A stretch of 30,051 nt of DNA from CAZCCC01 sp964497245. GTDB lineage: Bacteria; Patescibacteriota; Patescibacteriia; Buchananbacterales; UBA6539. Shown piece by piece: positions 6,110-14,289 of the stretch. Both the position numbers and the translations under genes were made by a program. How positions within the stretch are numbered: the first letter of the stretch is position 1; every line of letters begins with the position of its first letter. The stretch covers positions 1 through 30,051 of the forward strand of contig CAZCCC010000017.1 in assembly GCA_964497245.1 (NCBI GenBank), in the 5' to 3' direction. The notes below the pieces were generated by a model, which worked only from the letters and a program-made list of their open reading frames with translations, did not search any database and had not been told where the DNA came from.

Positions 6110-7078
6110 ATGCAAGCATTTGATCATTTGACTAAAGAAATTGCAAGGAAGTTGCGCTGCATTCCGGCAATGCCAACTATTTTTTTAAACAACGGATTGT
6201 CTCTAACTGATGCCCCAATTGATTTCGGGCAACAAAAAAATCTGATTGAATTTCTGATTAATGGTAAAGTTGACGGCATTTTAGCTGATGGCACAACCGG
6301 TGAAGCGGCTACTCAAGATCACCAAGAACAAATTGGCTTCATCAGATACACAGTTAAAGCTGTAAACGGATTGGTTCCGGTAATTGCCGGCTGCGGAAGC
6401 AATTGTACTTATGAAACCATTCGTCTTACAAAAGGAGCAATTGAAGTCGGGGCTAATGCTGTTCTTTTGGTCAAACCATATTACAACAAACCGGGTGCTG
6501 CCGGACTTTTAGCCCATTATTCAAAAATTGCCGAACTCGGTTTTCCTTTCATTACTTATTCGGTTTCCAGCCGGCATGGTGGCGGACCAATTCCAATTGA
6601 AGTGATTGCTAAACTTGCAGAAATGTTTCCCCATCATGTCGGCCACAAAGAAGCCGAGGGTAAACTACAACGATTTATACAATTACGAAAATCATGTCCT
6701 GACGATTTTGTTATTTGGTCGGGCGATGATGGAATGACGGCCCGAGCCATGGCAGAAGGCTACTGCGACGGAGTAATTTCCGTTGCCGCCAATGTTGTTC
6801 CCGACATGGTAAAAATGATGGTTGAATTTTTTGTCACAGAAGACTGTATTCAACAAGTAAGGGGATACACTGTAGAAAGTCGCTTACAAAAACTTTTCAG
6901 TAATGAAGGCCTTTTCATCCAAACTAACCCTCAGCCGGTCAAAACAGCCCTTGAACTGATGGGGATTATCCGCCAAGCCTGCTTCCGTTTACCCTTGGTT
7001 CCAATGGAAAAAGAAAACCCTTCTGATATTGATACTCTTCGCGAAATTTTAAAAGACCTTGACTTATTGCCCTCTTAA
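6110..7078 (+). CDS. dapA: Dihydrodipicolinate synthase family protein (DapA)
   Basis: A class I aldolase-type TIM barrel that, in the family, condenses pyruvate with aspartate semialdehyde in DAP/lysine synthesis. The E. coli DapA active-site residues can be matched: GTTGEAATQ (Thr pair, residues 62-63), PYYNKP (Tyr ~125), TYSVSSRHGG (Tyr 150, Arg 155) and the Schiff-base lysine in VGHKEAEG (Lys 180). The usual YNVPSR is altered to YSVSSR, so a related lyase activity cannot be excluded. ATG 6110 is chosen over an upstream in-frame start at 6050 because AAGGAG lies 9 nt before it and 6050 falls inside the leader terminator. Length 322 aa, slightly above the ~290-300 norm. Single-gene unit with an attenuator before it and a terminator after it. 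DAP would feed the peptidoglycan made by the PBP1A at 23595. Confidence 0.85.
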   Translation: MQAFDHLTKEIARKLRCIPAMPTIFLNNGLSLTDAPIDFGQQKNLIEFLINGKVDGILADGTTGEAATQDHQEQIGFIRYTVKAVNGLVPVIAGCGSNCTYETIRLTKGAIEVGANAVLLVKPYYNKPGAAGLLAHYSKIAELGFPFITYSVSSRHGGGPIPIEVIAKLAEMFPHHVGHKEAEGKLQRFIQLRKSCPDDFVIWSGDDGMTARAMAEGYCDGVISVAANVVPDMVKMMVEFFVTEDCIQQVRGYTVESRLQKLFSNEGLFIQTNPQPVKTALELMGIIRQACFRLPLVPMEKENPSDIDTLREILKDLDLLPS

Positions 7079-7087
7079 TCAAATGCT

Positions 7088-7127
7088 GCCCTGGCACATA
7101 AACTTATATGTGTTGGGGCTTTTTTTA
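7088..7127 (+). terminator. Intrinsic terminator of dapA
   Basis: GCCC/GGGC (7088-7091, 7116-7119) and CACATA/TATGTG (7095-7100, 7107-7112) form an interrupted stem followed by eight U. Confidence 0.85.
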
Positions 7128-7411
7128 TTTCAGGTCTGTAATACAACATACCCTCATTTATTTATATAGCGATTTTAACATTGTTTACTAGCCCGCGCCA
7201 AACATGCCTTAACGCCACTGAGCCATAAAAGCCATCTTTCATGTTCTGAATTTATTAAAGTGTAATTAAGGTAATTTTTAATTGTAGAAATTTTTAATTT
7301 GACAAAATATAAATTATCAGTAAAGTTATATTATTGAGCAGGATTGGCTTGCTCTTTGATAAATTGATTTAACTCCGAGGTTTCCGTAAGAAACAGAAAG
7401 GAGAGTTTATT
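7128..7411 (+). promoter_or_regulatory. Intergenic leader of the small-gene pair
   Basis: No gene is seen here. TTGACA (7299-7304) and TAAAGT (7321-7326), 16 bp apart, form a promoter. The leader then carries a hairpin GAGCA/TGCTC (about 7337-7355) and GTTTC/GAAAC (about 7380-7394) just before the SD AGGAGAG. Two hairpins in a short leader may control translation or stability. The left 170 bases show nothing recognisable. Confidence 0.45.
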
Positions 7412-7630
7412 ATGAAGAAATGGGAATATGCAATAGTTGGAGGATGGGAGGATAAAGACAATTATTGTTTTATTAATCAGGTAAACCATTACGCGAACCA
7501 TGGATTCAGAATAGTTCCTGGAACCTATACTTCAAGAAGCGTATCACGAGAAAATACCAACCTTTCAGACCTTTTCCAAAAAGTGATTATGGAAAGAGAG
7601 GTTGTTGAAAATGATACTACCCAACAATAA
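7412..7630 (+). CDS. Small DUF4177-like protein
   Basis: A 72-aa protein starting MKKWEYAIVGG, which resembles the N-terminus of DUF4177 proteins (M-K-K-[WY]-E-Y-x-V-V). A probable helix (INQVNHYANHGFRIV) sits where DUF4177 has a Gly-Trp-Glu motif, then a polar loop and a last strand VIMEREVV. Function of the family is unknown. AGGAGAG 7 nt before ATG 7412 supports the start. A 36-codon membrane-protein gene follows 33 nt downstream with a very strong SD, and a terminator closes the unit at 7874-7910. Confidence 0.7.
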   Translation: MKKWEYAIVGGWEDKDNYCFINQVNHYANHGFRIVPGTYTSRSVSRENTNLSDLFQKVIMEREVVENDTTQQ

Positions 7631-7663
7631 GCAATCGTGCCTAACAAAAAGGAGGTGATAATA

Positions 7664-7774
7664 GTGGACAATTCATCCAAAGAAAAAAATAAAGCTGCAA
7701 CAAGAATGAATATATATGCTGAGTTTGGTCTTTTTTTCTTGATATTGCTTCTGGGTTATATTTTTTTGCGGTAA
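7664..7774 (+). CDS. 36-aa single-span membrane microprotein
   Basis: A GTG-started ORF preceded by AGGAGGTGAT, the best SD in the window. It encodes MDNSSKEKNKAATRMNIYAE followed by a hydrophobic stretch (FGLFFLILLLGYIFL) and a final Arg. The polar, Lys-rich N-terminus followed by one transmembrane helix suggests a bitopic membrane peptide. It sits 33 nt behind the DUF4177-like gene and before a terminator. No family recognised; a toxin-like or complex-stabilising small membrane protein are both possible. The strong RBS and position make a real gene likely. Confidence 0.65.
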   Translation: MDNSSKEKNKAATRMNIYAEFGLFFLILLLGYIFLR

Positions 7775-7873
7775 CAATAGGATGCAATAACCCTATTCCT
7801 CCTCACCACACGGCGAATTATTGTTCGGACCAATGCGCCCCGCTAACGATGACGCATAATCTTAGTCAATCAT

Positions 7874-7910
7874 ATCCCACAGTAACCTCGTTTGTTCGTG
7901 GGATTTTTTT
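7874..7910 (+). terminator. Intrinsic terminator of the small-gene pair
   Basis: ATCCCAC/GTGGGAT (7874-7880, 7898-7904) with a 17-nt loop, followed by seven T. Confidence 0.8.
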
Positions 7911-8227
7911 ATTTTTATATTCATTTCGACCGAGGGTAGACACAGGCAGGACGAGTGAAGAAATCTCATTATGGTTTGAATAATTAACAAAGTATTATAA
8001 GATCACTGTCTGCCACCTGAGAAAAAATAATCTTAGCTGCTAATATCTAGAGCCCGGTGCCAAAATTCTATATTCTAGAGTCTAAAGTTAACTACTGTTT
8101 CCAAATAACCATTAAAGATTTATCACTTAAAAAATGATATAATTATAGAAGGTTAAAAATTATGGTTTTATCGTCCTGAAATTTATCAAATTACCCAACT
8201 TCTAACTTTCTAACTTTCTTATTGTTT
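7911..8227 (+). promoter_or_regulatory. polA upstream region with repeat fragment and extended -10
   Basis: No gene is seen. 7921-7972 carries the same two blocks (TCATTTCGACCGA and GTGAAGAAATCTCATTAT) as the palindromic element at 14076, so it is a partial copy. An extended -10 (TGATATAAT, 8135-8143) with no good -35 would start polA mRNA near 8150. A pyrimidine-rich stretch with the repeated word CTAACTTT precedes polA, and there is no SD. Confidence 0.5.
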
Positions 8228-10972
8228 ATGTCTAAAAAAGAAAAATTCATAATTATTGACGGTAATGCCTTAATGCACCGAGCTTGGCATGCCCTGCCTC
8301 CGACAATGTCAACTAAATCCGGACAGGTTGTCAATGCAGTCTATGGTTTTACCATGATCTTACTTAAAGTTTTAAATGACTTGAAGCCGGATTTTTTGGC
8401 TGTCACTTTTGATTTGGCCGCTCCCACTTTCCGCCATAAAGAATACAAAGAATACAAGGCCCAGCGCATCAAGCAGGCCGACGAACTTTATCAACAATTT
8501 CCAATTGTAAAAAAATTAGTAAAAGCTTTTGATATTCCTATCTATGAAAAAAAAGGCTTTGAAGCCGATGACATTATTGCCACTTTGGTAAAAGACAAGT
8601 CGGTTGAAAAAATCCAATCAATAATAGTTACCGGCGACTTGGACGCTTTGCAGCTGGTAGACGAAAACACCGAAGTTTATACCATGCACAAAGGAATTTC
8701 AGATACTGTAATTTATGATATAGAAAAAGTCAAAGACCGCTTTGACGGGCTTAAACCCAATCAAATGGTTGACTACAAAGCTTTAAGAGGTGACCCTTCT
8801 GACAATATTCCGGGGGTGAAAGGAATCGGCGAAAAAGGAGCAATTAATCTTTTAAAAAGATTTGAAACCTTGGAAAATATTTACAAAAATATTAACTCTG
8901 AAGAAATCACTGACCGATACAGAAATTTACTCACAGAACAGAAAGACGAAGCTTTATTTTCAAAAAAACTGTCTCAGCTTGTAAGTGATGTTCCAATTAA
9001 TTTTAAGTTGCAAGACGCTAAAATTAAAGATTATAATATTGGCAAGATAATATCTCTATTTCAAGAACTGCAATTTAGGTCTTTGATTAACAAGTTGCCA
9101 AAAACATTTGAAAAATTAAGCTCCGTCAGACAAGGAAGCTTTGAATTTAGTCAGGAAAACATAAAAACAATATCCTCTTCTGCTGGGCAAGAAAACAGAT
9201 TTGATTATAATCTTATTAAAACAAATACCGATTTTAAAAAATTCATTTCTAAATTGAAAGAACAAAAAATCTTTGCCCTAGATACCGAAACTGCCGGCCT
9301 AAACCCGTTAAAAGATGCGCTTCTTGGCATCAGTTTTTGTTGGAAAAAAGGAATTGCTTACTATTTGCCGGCAAAAAAAGAATGGCTAAAAATAATTGAA
9401 CCGATTTTGGCAGATGAAAAAATAAAGAAAATAGGGCATAATATTAAATTTGACATTAAGTCATTAAATACAGCCGGTTTAAATCTAAGTGGTGTTTATT
9501 TTGATACGATGATTGCTTCATATTTAGTCAACCCGGGATCCCGCCAGCACAACCTTGACGGGCTGGTTTTTTCCGAACTTGGCTATCAGATGCAGCCAAT
9601 TACCGATTTAATAGGCAAAGGTAAAGATCAAATTTCACTCAAAGAAGTTGAAGTTGAAAAAGTCTGTTGGTATTCTTGCGAAGATGCCGACTTTACTTGG
9701 CGGCTGATTAAACCTCTTAAAAAAGAACTTGAAGAAAAAAATAATCTTGGCCTATTAAATAAAATTGAGGTGCCCTTGATTCCTGTTTTAGCGGAAATGG
9801 AAAAAAATGGCATAATAATTGACGTTAAATTTTTAGAAAAAATGGGAAAAGAGGTAAATAAAGATCTGATTCAGCTGGAAAAAAACATCCATAAAATCGC
9901 CGGTTTAAAATTCAACATTTCATCTCCGCTCCAACTTAAAGAAATATTATTTGAAAAATTAAAAATTTCCACCCAAGGACTCGGACATACTAAAACCGGC
10001 ATATCAACAGCGGCAAGTGAACTGGATAAACTTAAAGGAACTCATAAAATAATTGATCTTATTATAAAATTCAGGGAACTGGCAAAACTAAAATCAACCT
10101 ATCTTGACGCGTTGCCTAAACTTGTGGATTTGTCGGGAAGAATTCACACCAGCTTCAATCAGACAGTTACTGCAACCGGAAGGCTTTCTTCTTCTGACCC
10201 TAATTTACAAAATATTCCAATCAGGACTGAATTGGGGCAAAAAATCAGAAAGGCTTTTGTTGCGCCTAAAGACTTCCAGATAATCTCAGCCGACTATTCC
10301 CAAATTGAATTAAGAATAATTGCATCGCTTGCCAACGATAAAAAAATGATTGAATCCTTTAAAAAAAATGAAGACATTCACACCAGAACGGCCGCTGAAA
10401 TAAACGAAGTGCCTCTTGATAAAGTCACCAAACAAATGCGCTATGCCGCTAAAGCTATCAACTTCGGCGTAATTTACGGACAAGGCCCGCATGGCTTGGC
10501 TCAAGGAGCGGGAATCAGCTACGGCCAGGCGCGCGATTTTATTGATCGCTATTTTGAAATCTATAATGATATATTCAATTATTTAGAAAATACAAAAGAT
10601 CTAGCCAGAAAAAACGGATATGTTGAAACACTTTTTGGCCGCCGCCGCTACCTGCCTGAAATAAATTCAACTATCCAGCCGATAAAATCGGGCGCTGAAA
10701 GAATGGCAATTAATCACCCGATTCAAGGAACAGCCGCCGACTTGCTTAAATTGGCGATGATTGAAATTCAAAAAAATCTAGCCGACATTTCCCCAAAGAC
10801 AAAAATGCTTTTACAGGTTCATGATGAGTTGGTTTTTGAAGCGCCAAAAGATGAAGAAGATAAAATAGCCAAACTAATCAAAAACAAAATGGAAACCATA
10901 TATAAGCTAAGAGTGCCGATTGCCGTAGAAGTAGAAGCAGGCAACAGCTGGGGAGATTTAAAAAATATTTAA
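8228..10972 (+). CDS. polA: DNA polymerase I, with 5'-3' nuclease and proofreading domains
   Basis: Full-length 914-aa Pol I for Okazaki-fragment maturation and repair. Residues 1 to ~290 are the 5'-3' nuclease (start KFIIIDGNALMHRAWHA, metal-binding GFEADDIIATL and VTGDLDALQL). About 335-520 is a DEDDy 3'-5' exonuclease whose catalytic residues all appear intact (FALDTETAG, GHNIKFDIKSL, YSCEDADFTW). The polymerase follows with motif A DYSQIELRIIA, motif B RYAAKAINFGVIYG and motif C LQVHDELVFE. Many bacterial Pol I proteins have a dead proofreading site; this one looks active. ATG 8228 is preferred over an in-frame TTG at 8222. No SD. The HD gene begins 55 nt downstream and may be co-transcribed. 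Confidence 0.97.
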   Translation: MSKKEKFIIIDGNALMHRAWHALPPTMSTKSGQVVNAVYGFTMILLKVLNDLKPDFLAVTFDLAAPTFRHKEYKEYKAQRIKQADELYQQFPIVKKLVKAFDIPIYEKKGFEADDIIATLVKDKSVEKIQSIIVTGDLDALQLVDENTEVYTMHKGISDTVIYDIEKVKDRFDGLKPNQMVDYKALRGDPSDNIPGVKGIGEKGAINLLKRFETLENIYKNINSEEITDRYRNLLTEQKDEALFSKKLSQLVSDVPINFKLQDAKIKDYNIGKIISLFQELQFRSLINKLPKTFEKLSSVRQGSFEFSQENIKTISSSAGQENRFDYNLIKTNTDFKKFISKLKEQKIFALDTETAGLNPLKDALLGISFCWKKGIAYYLPAKKEWLKIIEPILADEKIKKIGHNIKFDIKSLNTAGLNLSGVYFDTMIASYLVNPGSRQHNLDGLVFSELGYQMQPITDLIGKGKDQISLKEVEVEKVCWYSCEDADFTWRLIKPLKKELEEKNNLGLLNKIEVPLIPVLAEMEKNGIIIDVKFLEKMGKEVNKDLIQLEKNIHKIAGLKFNISSPLQLKEILFEKLKISTQGLGHTKTGISTAASELDKLKGTHKIIDLIIKFRELAKLKSTYLDALPKLVDLSGRIHTSFNQTVTATGRLSSSDPNLQNIPIRTELGQKIRKAFVAPKDFQIISADYSQIELRIIASLANDKKMIESFKKNEDIHTRTAAEINEVPLDKVTKQMRYAAKAINFGVIYGQGPHGLAQGAGISYGQARDFIDRYFEIYNDIFNYLENTKDLARKNGYVETLFGRRRYLPEINSTIQPIKSGAERMAINHPIQGTAADLLKLAMIEIQKNLADISPKTKMLLQVHDELVFEAPKDEEDKIAKLIKNKMETIYKLRVPIAVEVEAGNSWGDLKNI

Positions 10973-11027
10973 TATATCTAATTGTCCAAAACAAAAAATA
11001 ACAAATATCTAAAATAATTAATAAATT

Positions 11028-11897
11028 ATGAAGGATTCAGAATCAAATTTTTATCAAGCAGAACAGCCAAAGGAAAGAGAAATTGAAAACAGACTTTTAC
11101 GACAGCTGCCACAAATTGCCCACACACTTATTTTAGACTCGCCAAGAAATAAAAATTTCCAAAGCAACCCTGACGATCCCAAAGAACATGAGCCAAAATG
11201 GCATCAATTTGGCATTATTACCCATACGGCAAAACTTTCTGAACATTATCACCAAACCGTTCCGAAATACTTGCAGGAATGGGGATTGAATGAGATGGTT
11301 GTTGAAAAATTATCAGAAGAAATAGACGGAAAAACAAAAGCGGAACTTTTAGGCATAAGTATGCCGCTTCACGATTTGGGAAAATTTGCCAGTCCTTGCC
11401 GGGAAAAATCCAAATCAGAATCTGTCCGAAATCATTTGGGCCATGAAGAAAAATCCGCAGAAATAATAAATAAAAATTCCAATGTCAGAAAAATTCTTAT
11501 TGAGTCAGGTCTTACTGAAAGCCAAATTGATTATATTGCCAGATGCGCTCAAACCCACTACGAACTTGGCAAAATGAGGGCATTGGCAGACAGCCTTGGC
11601 TTTGGCTTTAATATGGCATTTGTCAAAAGCTCGGAATGTAGAACTGCTTGCCAAAAAATCGCTGAAAAATTCCCTGAACTTAAAATAGAAATCGGAATTT
11701 ATTTCTTGGCCGACAGTCTGGCAAAAACCGATTTAGTAATTTCAGCCGATTCAGACGATGAAATTAAAGCCCAATCAGATAGAATAAAACAAAAGATAAA
11801 AGACCTTGGACTAAATCCAAATTTAATTTCAGCGGTTTTGCAGTCGCCGGTTAATATCAATGCCGCCAAAACCTATTTAAAGCAAGCCATCAGATAA
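11028..11897 (+). CDS. HD-domain metal-dependent phosphohydrolase
   Basis: A 289-aa protein with an HD-superfamily pattern: His in GIITHTAKLSEHYH, the HD doublet in MPLHDLGKFA, then His residues in NHLGHEEKS and CAQTHYELG. These would bind divalent metals for phosphomonoester or phosphodiester hydrolysis. The charged N-terminal 50 residues look disordered. No partner domain (RelA, GGDEF, GAF) is attached, so the substrate (nucleotide, nucleic acid or second messenger) is unknown. It starts at ATG 11028 without an SD, 55 nt after polA, and ends before a GC-rich terminator. Phosphoesterase-like genes of other families follow downstream. Confidence 0.82.
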   Translation: MKDSESNFYQAEQPKEREIENRLLRQLPQIAHTLILDSPRNKNFQSNPDDPKEHEPKWHQFGIITHTAKLSEHYHQTVPKYLQEWGLNEMVVEKLSEEIDGKTKAELLGISMPLHDLGKFASPCREKSKSESVRNHLGHEEKSAEIINKNSNVRKILIESGLTESQIDYIARCAQTHYELGKMRALADSLGFGFNMAFVKSSECRTACQKIAEKFPELKIEIGIYFLADSLAKTDLVISADSDDEIKAQSDRIKQKIKDLGLNPNLISAVLQSPVNINAAKTYLKQAIR

Positions 11898-11902
11898 ATC
11901 CC

Positions 11903-11975
11903 TCCCTCTCCCCATTATTAATCAACTCTCCCCTTTGGGGAGAGGGTTTTTGACGTACTTCGTGGGTGAGGGGAT
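11903..11975 (+). repeat. GC-rich palindromic intergenic repeat with terminator
   Basis: CTCTCCCC/GGGGAGAG (11926-11933, 11937-11944) forms an 8-bp stem with a 3-nt loop and five T, able to terminate the HD gene. It is embedded in repeated words (CCCTCTCCCC before, GTGAGGGG after), typical of dispersed palindromic units. It marks the left edge of the G+C-richer cassette. Confidence 0.65.
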
Positions 11976-12041
11976 ATTAAAGCTAATTTTAGCTTTTTTT
12001 GTTATCTAATTTTAATATTTAGTATTTTTTAGTATTTTTTA

Positions 12042-12194
12042 TTGACAAAAATAGTAAAATATGCTATTATATTTTATTACTCCTTAAAAATTTTTTAAAA
12101 ACAGCTGGCACTTTTTGGCTTGAATTTCTTCTTAATTTCAGTCAAAAAGTGTTAGTTGTTGATAAAGAAAAAAATAAAAAGAGGAGGATGATCA
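12042..12194 (+). promoter_or_regulatory. Promoter and hairpin leader of the 2H-phosphoesterase gene
   Basis: TTGACA (12042-12047), 17-bp spacer, TATTAT (12065-12070). The ~118-nt leader holds a long hairpin: CACTTTTTG (12109-12117) with CAAAAAGTG (12143-12151), extended by CT/AG past one mismatch. An excellent SD, GAGGAGG, sits 7 nt before the TTG start. Confidence 0.7.
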
Positions 12195-12596
12195 TTGAAA
12201 AAGAAATCGGGCTATCTGGCCGTGATATTGGACCAAGAATCGCGCCAAAAGCTTGTGGCAATTGCAGTCCATAAGACTGAGAGTGACGTTGAGAAATTTT
12301 CTCACCACTTAACCATTTGCTTTAAGCCGGATGCGAAAACTTGGAATAAATTTTCCGATATGCTGGGGAAAACCGTTGAACTTGTTGTTGTAGGCATTGC
12401 CTGCGACGATAAAGCCCAAGCAGTTTATATTCCGGCAACAAAATCGGAAAAAAAATTTCCGCATATTACCGTCAGCTGTGCTGACGGCGTAAAACCAGTT
12501 TACAGCAATTCGCTGTTGGAAGCATGTGATGCTTCCGGAACCATTGAGCCGCTGGAAATGCTGCTTAAAGGAACTGTTTTGTTTGTTGAGCTCTAG
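12195..12596 (+). CDS. 2H-phosphoesterase-like protein (RNA-repair CPDase-like)
   Basis: A 133-aa protein with the two H-x-T motifs that define 2H phosphoesterases: HHLTICF near residue 38 and HITVSC near residue 91. Between them lies a strand-rich part (VELVVVGIACDDKAQAVYI), and the ending GVKPVYSNSLLEA resembles short LigT/AKAP7-like or Swiss-army-knife RNA-repair proteins. Family members open 2',3'-cyclic phosphates or join or repair RNA ends. TTG is the start codon, decided by GAGGAGG 7 nt upstream. Base composition is richer in G+C than polA. It precedes the G+C-rich gene at 12681 by 84 nt with its own strong SD, probably one operon. Confidence 0.75.
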   Translation: MKKKSGYLAVILDQESRQKLVAIAVHKTESDVEKFSHHLTICFKPDAKTWNKFSDMLGKTVELVVVGIACDDKAQAVYIPATKSEKKFPHITVSCADGVKPVYSNSLLEACDASGTIEPLEMLLKGTVLFVEL

Positions 12597-12680
12597 GGTA
12601 TAGGTGCCTTGGAGCATTGTATAAGGTCCCACTCCGGGAAAACGTCCCAGGTCAAAAGCCGGGAAGAAAAGGAGGTTACG

Positions 12681-13976
12681 ATGGAAACATCCAAACCGAT
12701 AACGGCAGAAGAAGCGAAATTTATTGTCGTGCCGAAGTGGCCGACAATTGACAAGGTGATTGCAGCCTGGCTCGTGATGGAAAAGGCCCACAAACATTTG
12801 CCGGTTGTCAGCCAGGCCAATCAGCGCATTACTGACAACACATGGAAAAGGTGGTCAGAAGGTGGGGCATACGTGCTGGATCTGGCTACTCAGAAATACC
12901 AGCGCCAAGATGACGGAAGTACTTCCCAGACAGTGGCGCGCTCCGAAAACCTCACCGACCCGATTACCCAGGAGTTGGTCCGGCTAACCTGCCAAAACAA
13001 CCAGACTGGTGGGCTTAAACAATGCCCACACGCGATCGCCAAAATTATGCGAGAGGCATACGAACTTGATGGAGTAGGCGAAAGCGAGGTAATCAACTCG
13101 GTAATGGAGGCCTTGGATGCCTGGGCACATGGAAGTGCAAAAATTGAAGGCCACAACTATGCCCGTACTTTGAATTTGTTTGTCGAAAAAAATCCGGACA
13201 TCGTTGAAGTTTTGACTCTCAACGCCGACGGCCAAAAGGCATTCAAAGAAGAACATGTCTTCGGCGAATTCTCGGTCGGCCAACTGGCGGTGAATCTCTG
13301 GCTGAACAAAACCGCACCGGAAATTATCAAGGCGAAAGTCAATTGGTGGCTCGAGCTTGAAAAGCGCATCCGCCAAGAATGGCTGGCATTGCCGGGTTTC
13401 TACGAAGAGGCCAAAAAGCACGAGTTTGCTCATGGCAGGGCCATCGTGATCCGAACAAATTCCCGCAAGATGGCCGGCTGGATGTGGAAGAAAGCCACGA
13501 ATTCGGAAGGCCGGAAATTCCAGCTCATCGTCACGCGCCGCGACAAAAGCGACCCGCGCAAACGCAATGTCGCAATTCTGGCAGGTGGAAAAAAGCTGGA
13601 CCTTCAAGGTTTGGCCAACGTGCTGTACCTGCTGGAAGGCCATGCCCATTACAACGGGTTCTGGTACCACCAGCTCGGCGAGGGAAAGTCGCAAGCCAAT
13701 TTTCTGCTCAACGGCACGCCCGAGCGAGCTGTTCCCGCCACCTGGCTAACAGATGACCAACTGGTAACACTGATTGAGCTTCTTGTCTTCAATGCAAAAA
13801 AACTCAACCAAACCCAGGCCGAAACCATGGCCGACGAGCTGATTTCCGGGCAACCCACCAACCGGCCCCAAGTCCCGAACTTGCGATCCTTGCTGGTTAT
13901 TGCCCTCCAGGGCAAACTGCGAGCAGGGTTTGCAGAAAACTATATTGCCAAGCAGGCCAAGGCAAAAAAAGCCTAG
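12681..13976 (+). CDS. G+C-rich protein related to the DHH/MYG1-like protein at 14290, motif lost
   Basis: A 431-aa soluble protein, start fixed by AGGAGG 5 nt before ATG 12681. Its order of segments parallels the 14290 protein: VVPKWPTIDKVIAAWLV against ILPNKPHLDPIAAYWLI; VLDLATQKYQRQDDGSTSQ against SFDIEGGTFDHHNTGDCTT; and a C-terminal FWYHQ...LLNGTPERAVPATW against WFYHES...MMNGSAALAETP. The DHH triplet of the partner is replaced by QDD, and the first His by Thr, so the metal site is probably altered or dead. By eye the gene is about half G+C, well above polA or holA, with GC-ending codons, suggesting transfer from another genome. Likely co-transcribed with the 2H-phosphoesterase-like gene. 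Function unknown; homology to 14290 is inferred by eye. Confidence 0.7.
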   Translation: METSKPITAEEAKFIVVPKWPTIDKVIAAWLVMEKAHKHLPVVSQANQRITDNTWKRWSEGGAYVLDLATQKYQRQDDGSTSQTVARSENLTDPITQELVRLTCQNNQTGGLKQCPHAIAKIMREAYELDGVGESEVINSVMEALDAWAHGSAKIEGHNYARTLNLFVEKNPDIVEVLTLNADGQKAFKEEHVFGEFSVGQLAVNLWLNKTAPEIIKAKVNWWLELEKRIRQEWLALPGFYEEAKKHEFAHGRAIVIRTNSRKMAGWMWKKATNSEGRKFQLIVTRRDKSDPRKRNVAILAGGKKLDLQGLANVLYLLEGHAHYNGFWYHQLGEGKSQANFLLNGTPERAVPATWLTDDQLVTLIELLVFNAKKLNQTQAETMADELISGQPTNRPQVPNLRSLLVIALQGKLRAGFAENYIAKQAKAKKA

Positions 13977-13991
13977 CCTGAAAGCATGACC

Positions 13992-14031
13992 GGCGCGGGA
14001 GGAAAAGACAAAATACTGTCCCTCCCGCGCC
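13992..14031 (+). terminator. GC-rich hairpin after the G+C-rich gene
   Basis: A perfect 11-bp stem (13992-14002 with 14021-14031) enclosing a smaller GAC/GTC pair. The T-run is not adjacent (first T-rich stretch near 14044), so it may act as a weak or processing terminator. Confidence 0.55.
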
Positions 14032-14075
14032 TTCCCAAATTAACCTTTTTAAAAAAATAATTAATATTTCTATCT

Positions 14076-14220
14076 TGTCATTTCGACCGAAACCCGACTT
14101 TATGTCGGGTCCTGTGAAGAAAATCTATTATAACTAATAAATTTTCTTCACACCAATCGCCCAATCATTCTTCAAAGCTCTTAGAGTTAAGAAGAAAAGC
14201 GATTGTCGGTCGAAATGACA
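14076..14220. mobile_element. 145-bp MITE-like palindromic element
   Basis: Perfect 15-bp inverted ends (TGTCATTTCGACCGA at 14076-14090 and its complement at 14206-14220). Nested inside are CCCGAC/GTCGGG (14093-14098, 14104-14109), a 17-bp inverted pair with one mismatch (14114-14130, 14135-14151) and CAATCGC/GCGATTG (14154-14160, 14199-14205). It has no coding capacity, and its blocks recur at 7921-7972. This is the form of a non-autonomous mobile repeat (MITE or REPIN). No flanking target duplication was clear. Confidence 0.7.
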
Positions 14221-14289
14221 AAATAAAAATTACCTTTCAACTACTGCATTAACTTCATAACTATTACCCAATGTGTTAAAATAAACACT

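Noticed and set aside
5935..6110. Lysine riboswitch or T-box before dapA
   Set aside because: The leader is ~170 nt with only short helices; no T-box sequence and no lysine-riboswitch core motifs.
12984..13694. 236-aa minus-strand ORF and other long ORFs in the G+C-rich gene
   Set aside because: They are antisense or out-of-frame shadows caused by low stop-codon density; no SD or plausible composition.
14076..14220. CRISPR-like or operator array
   Set aside because: Repeats are nested inverted pairs without regular spacers.
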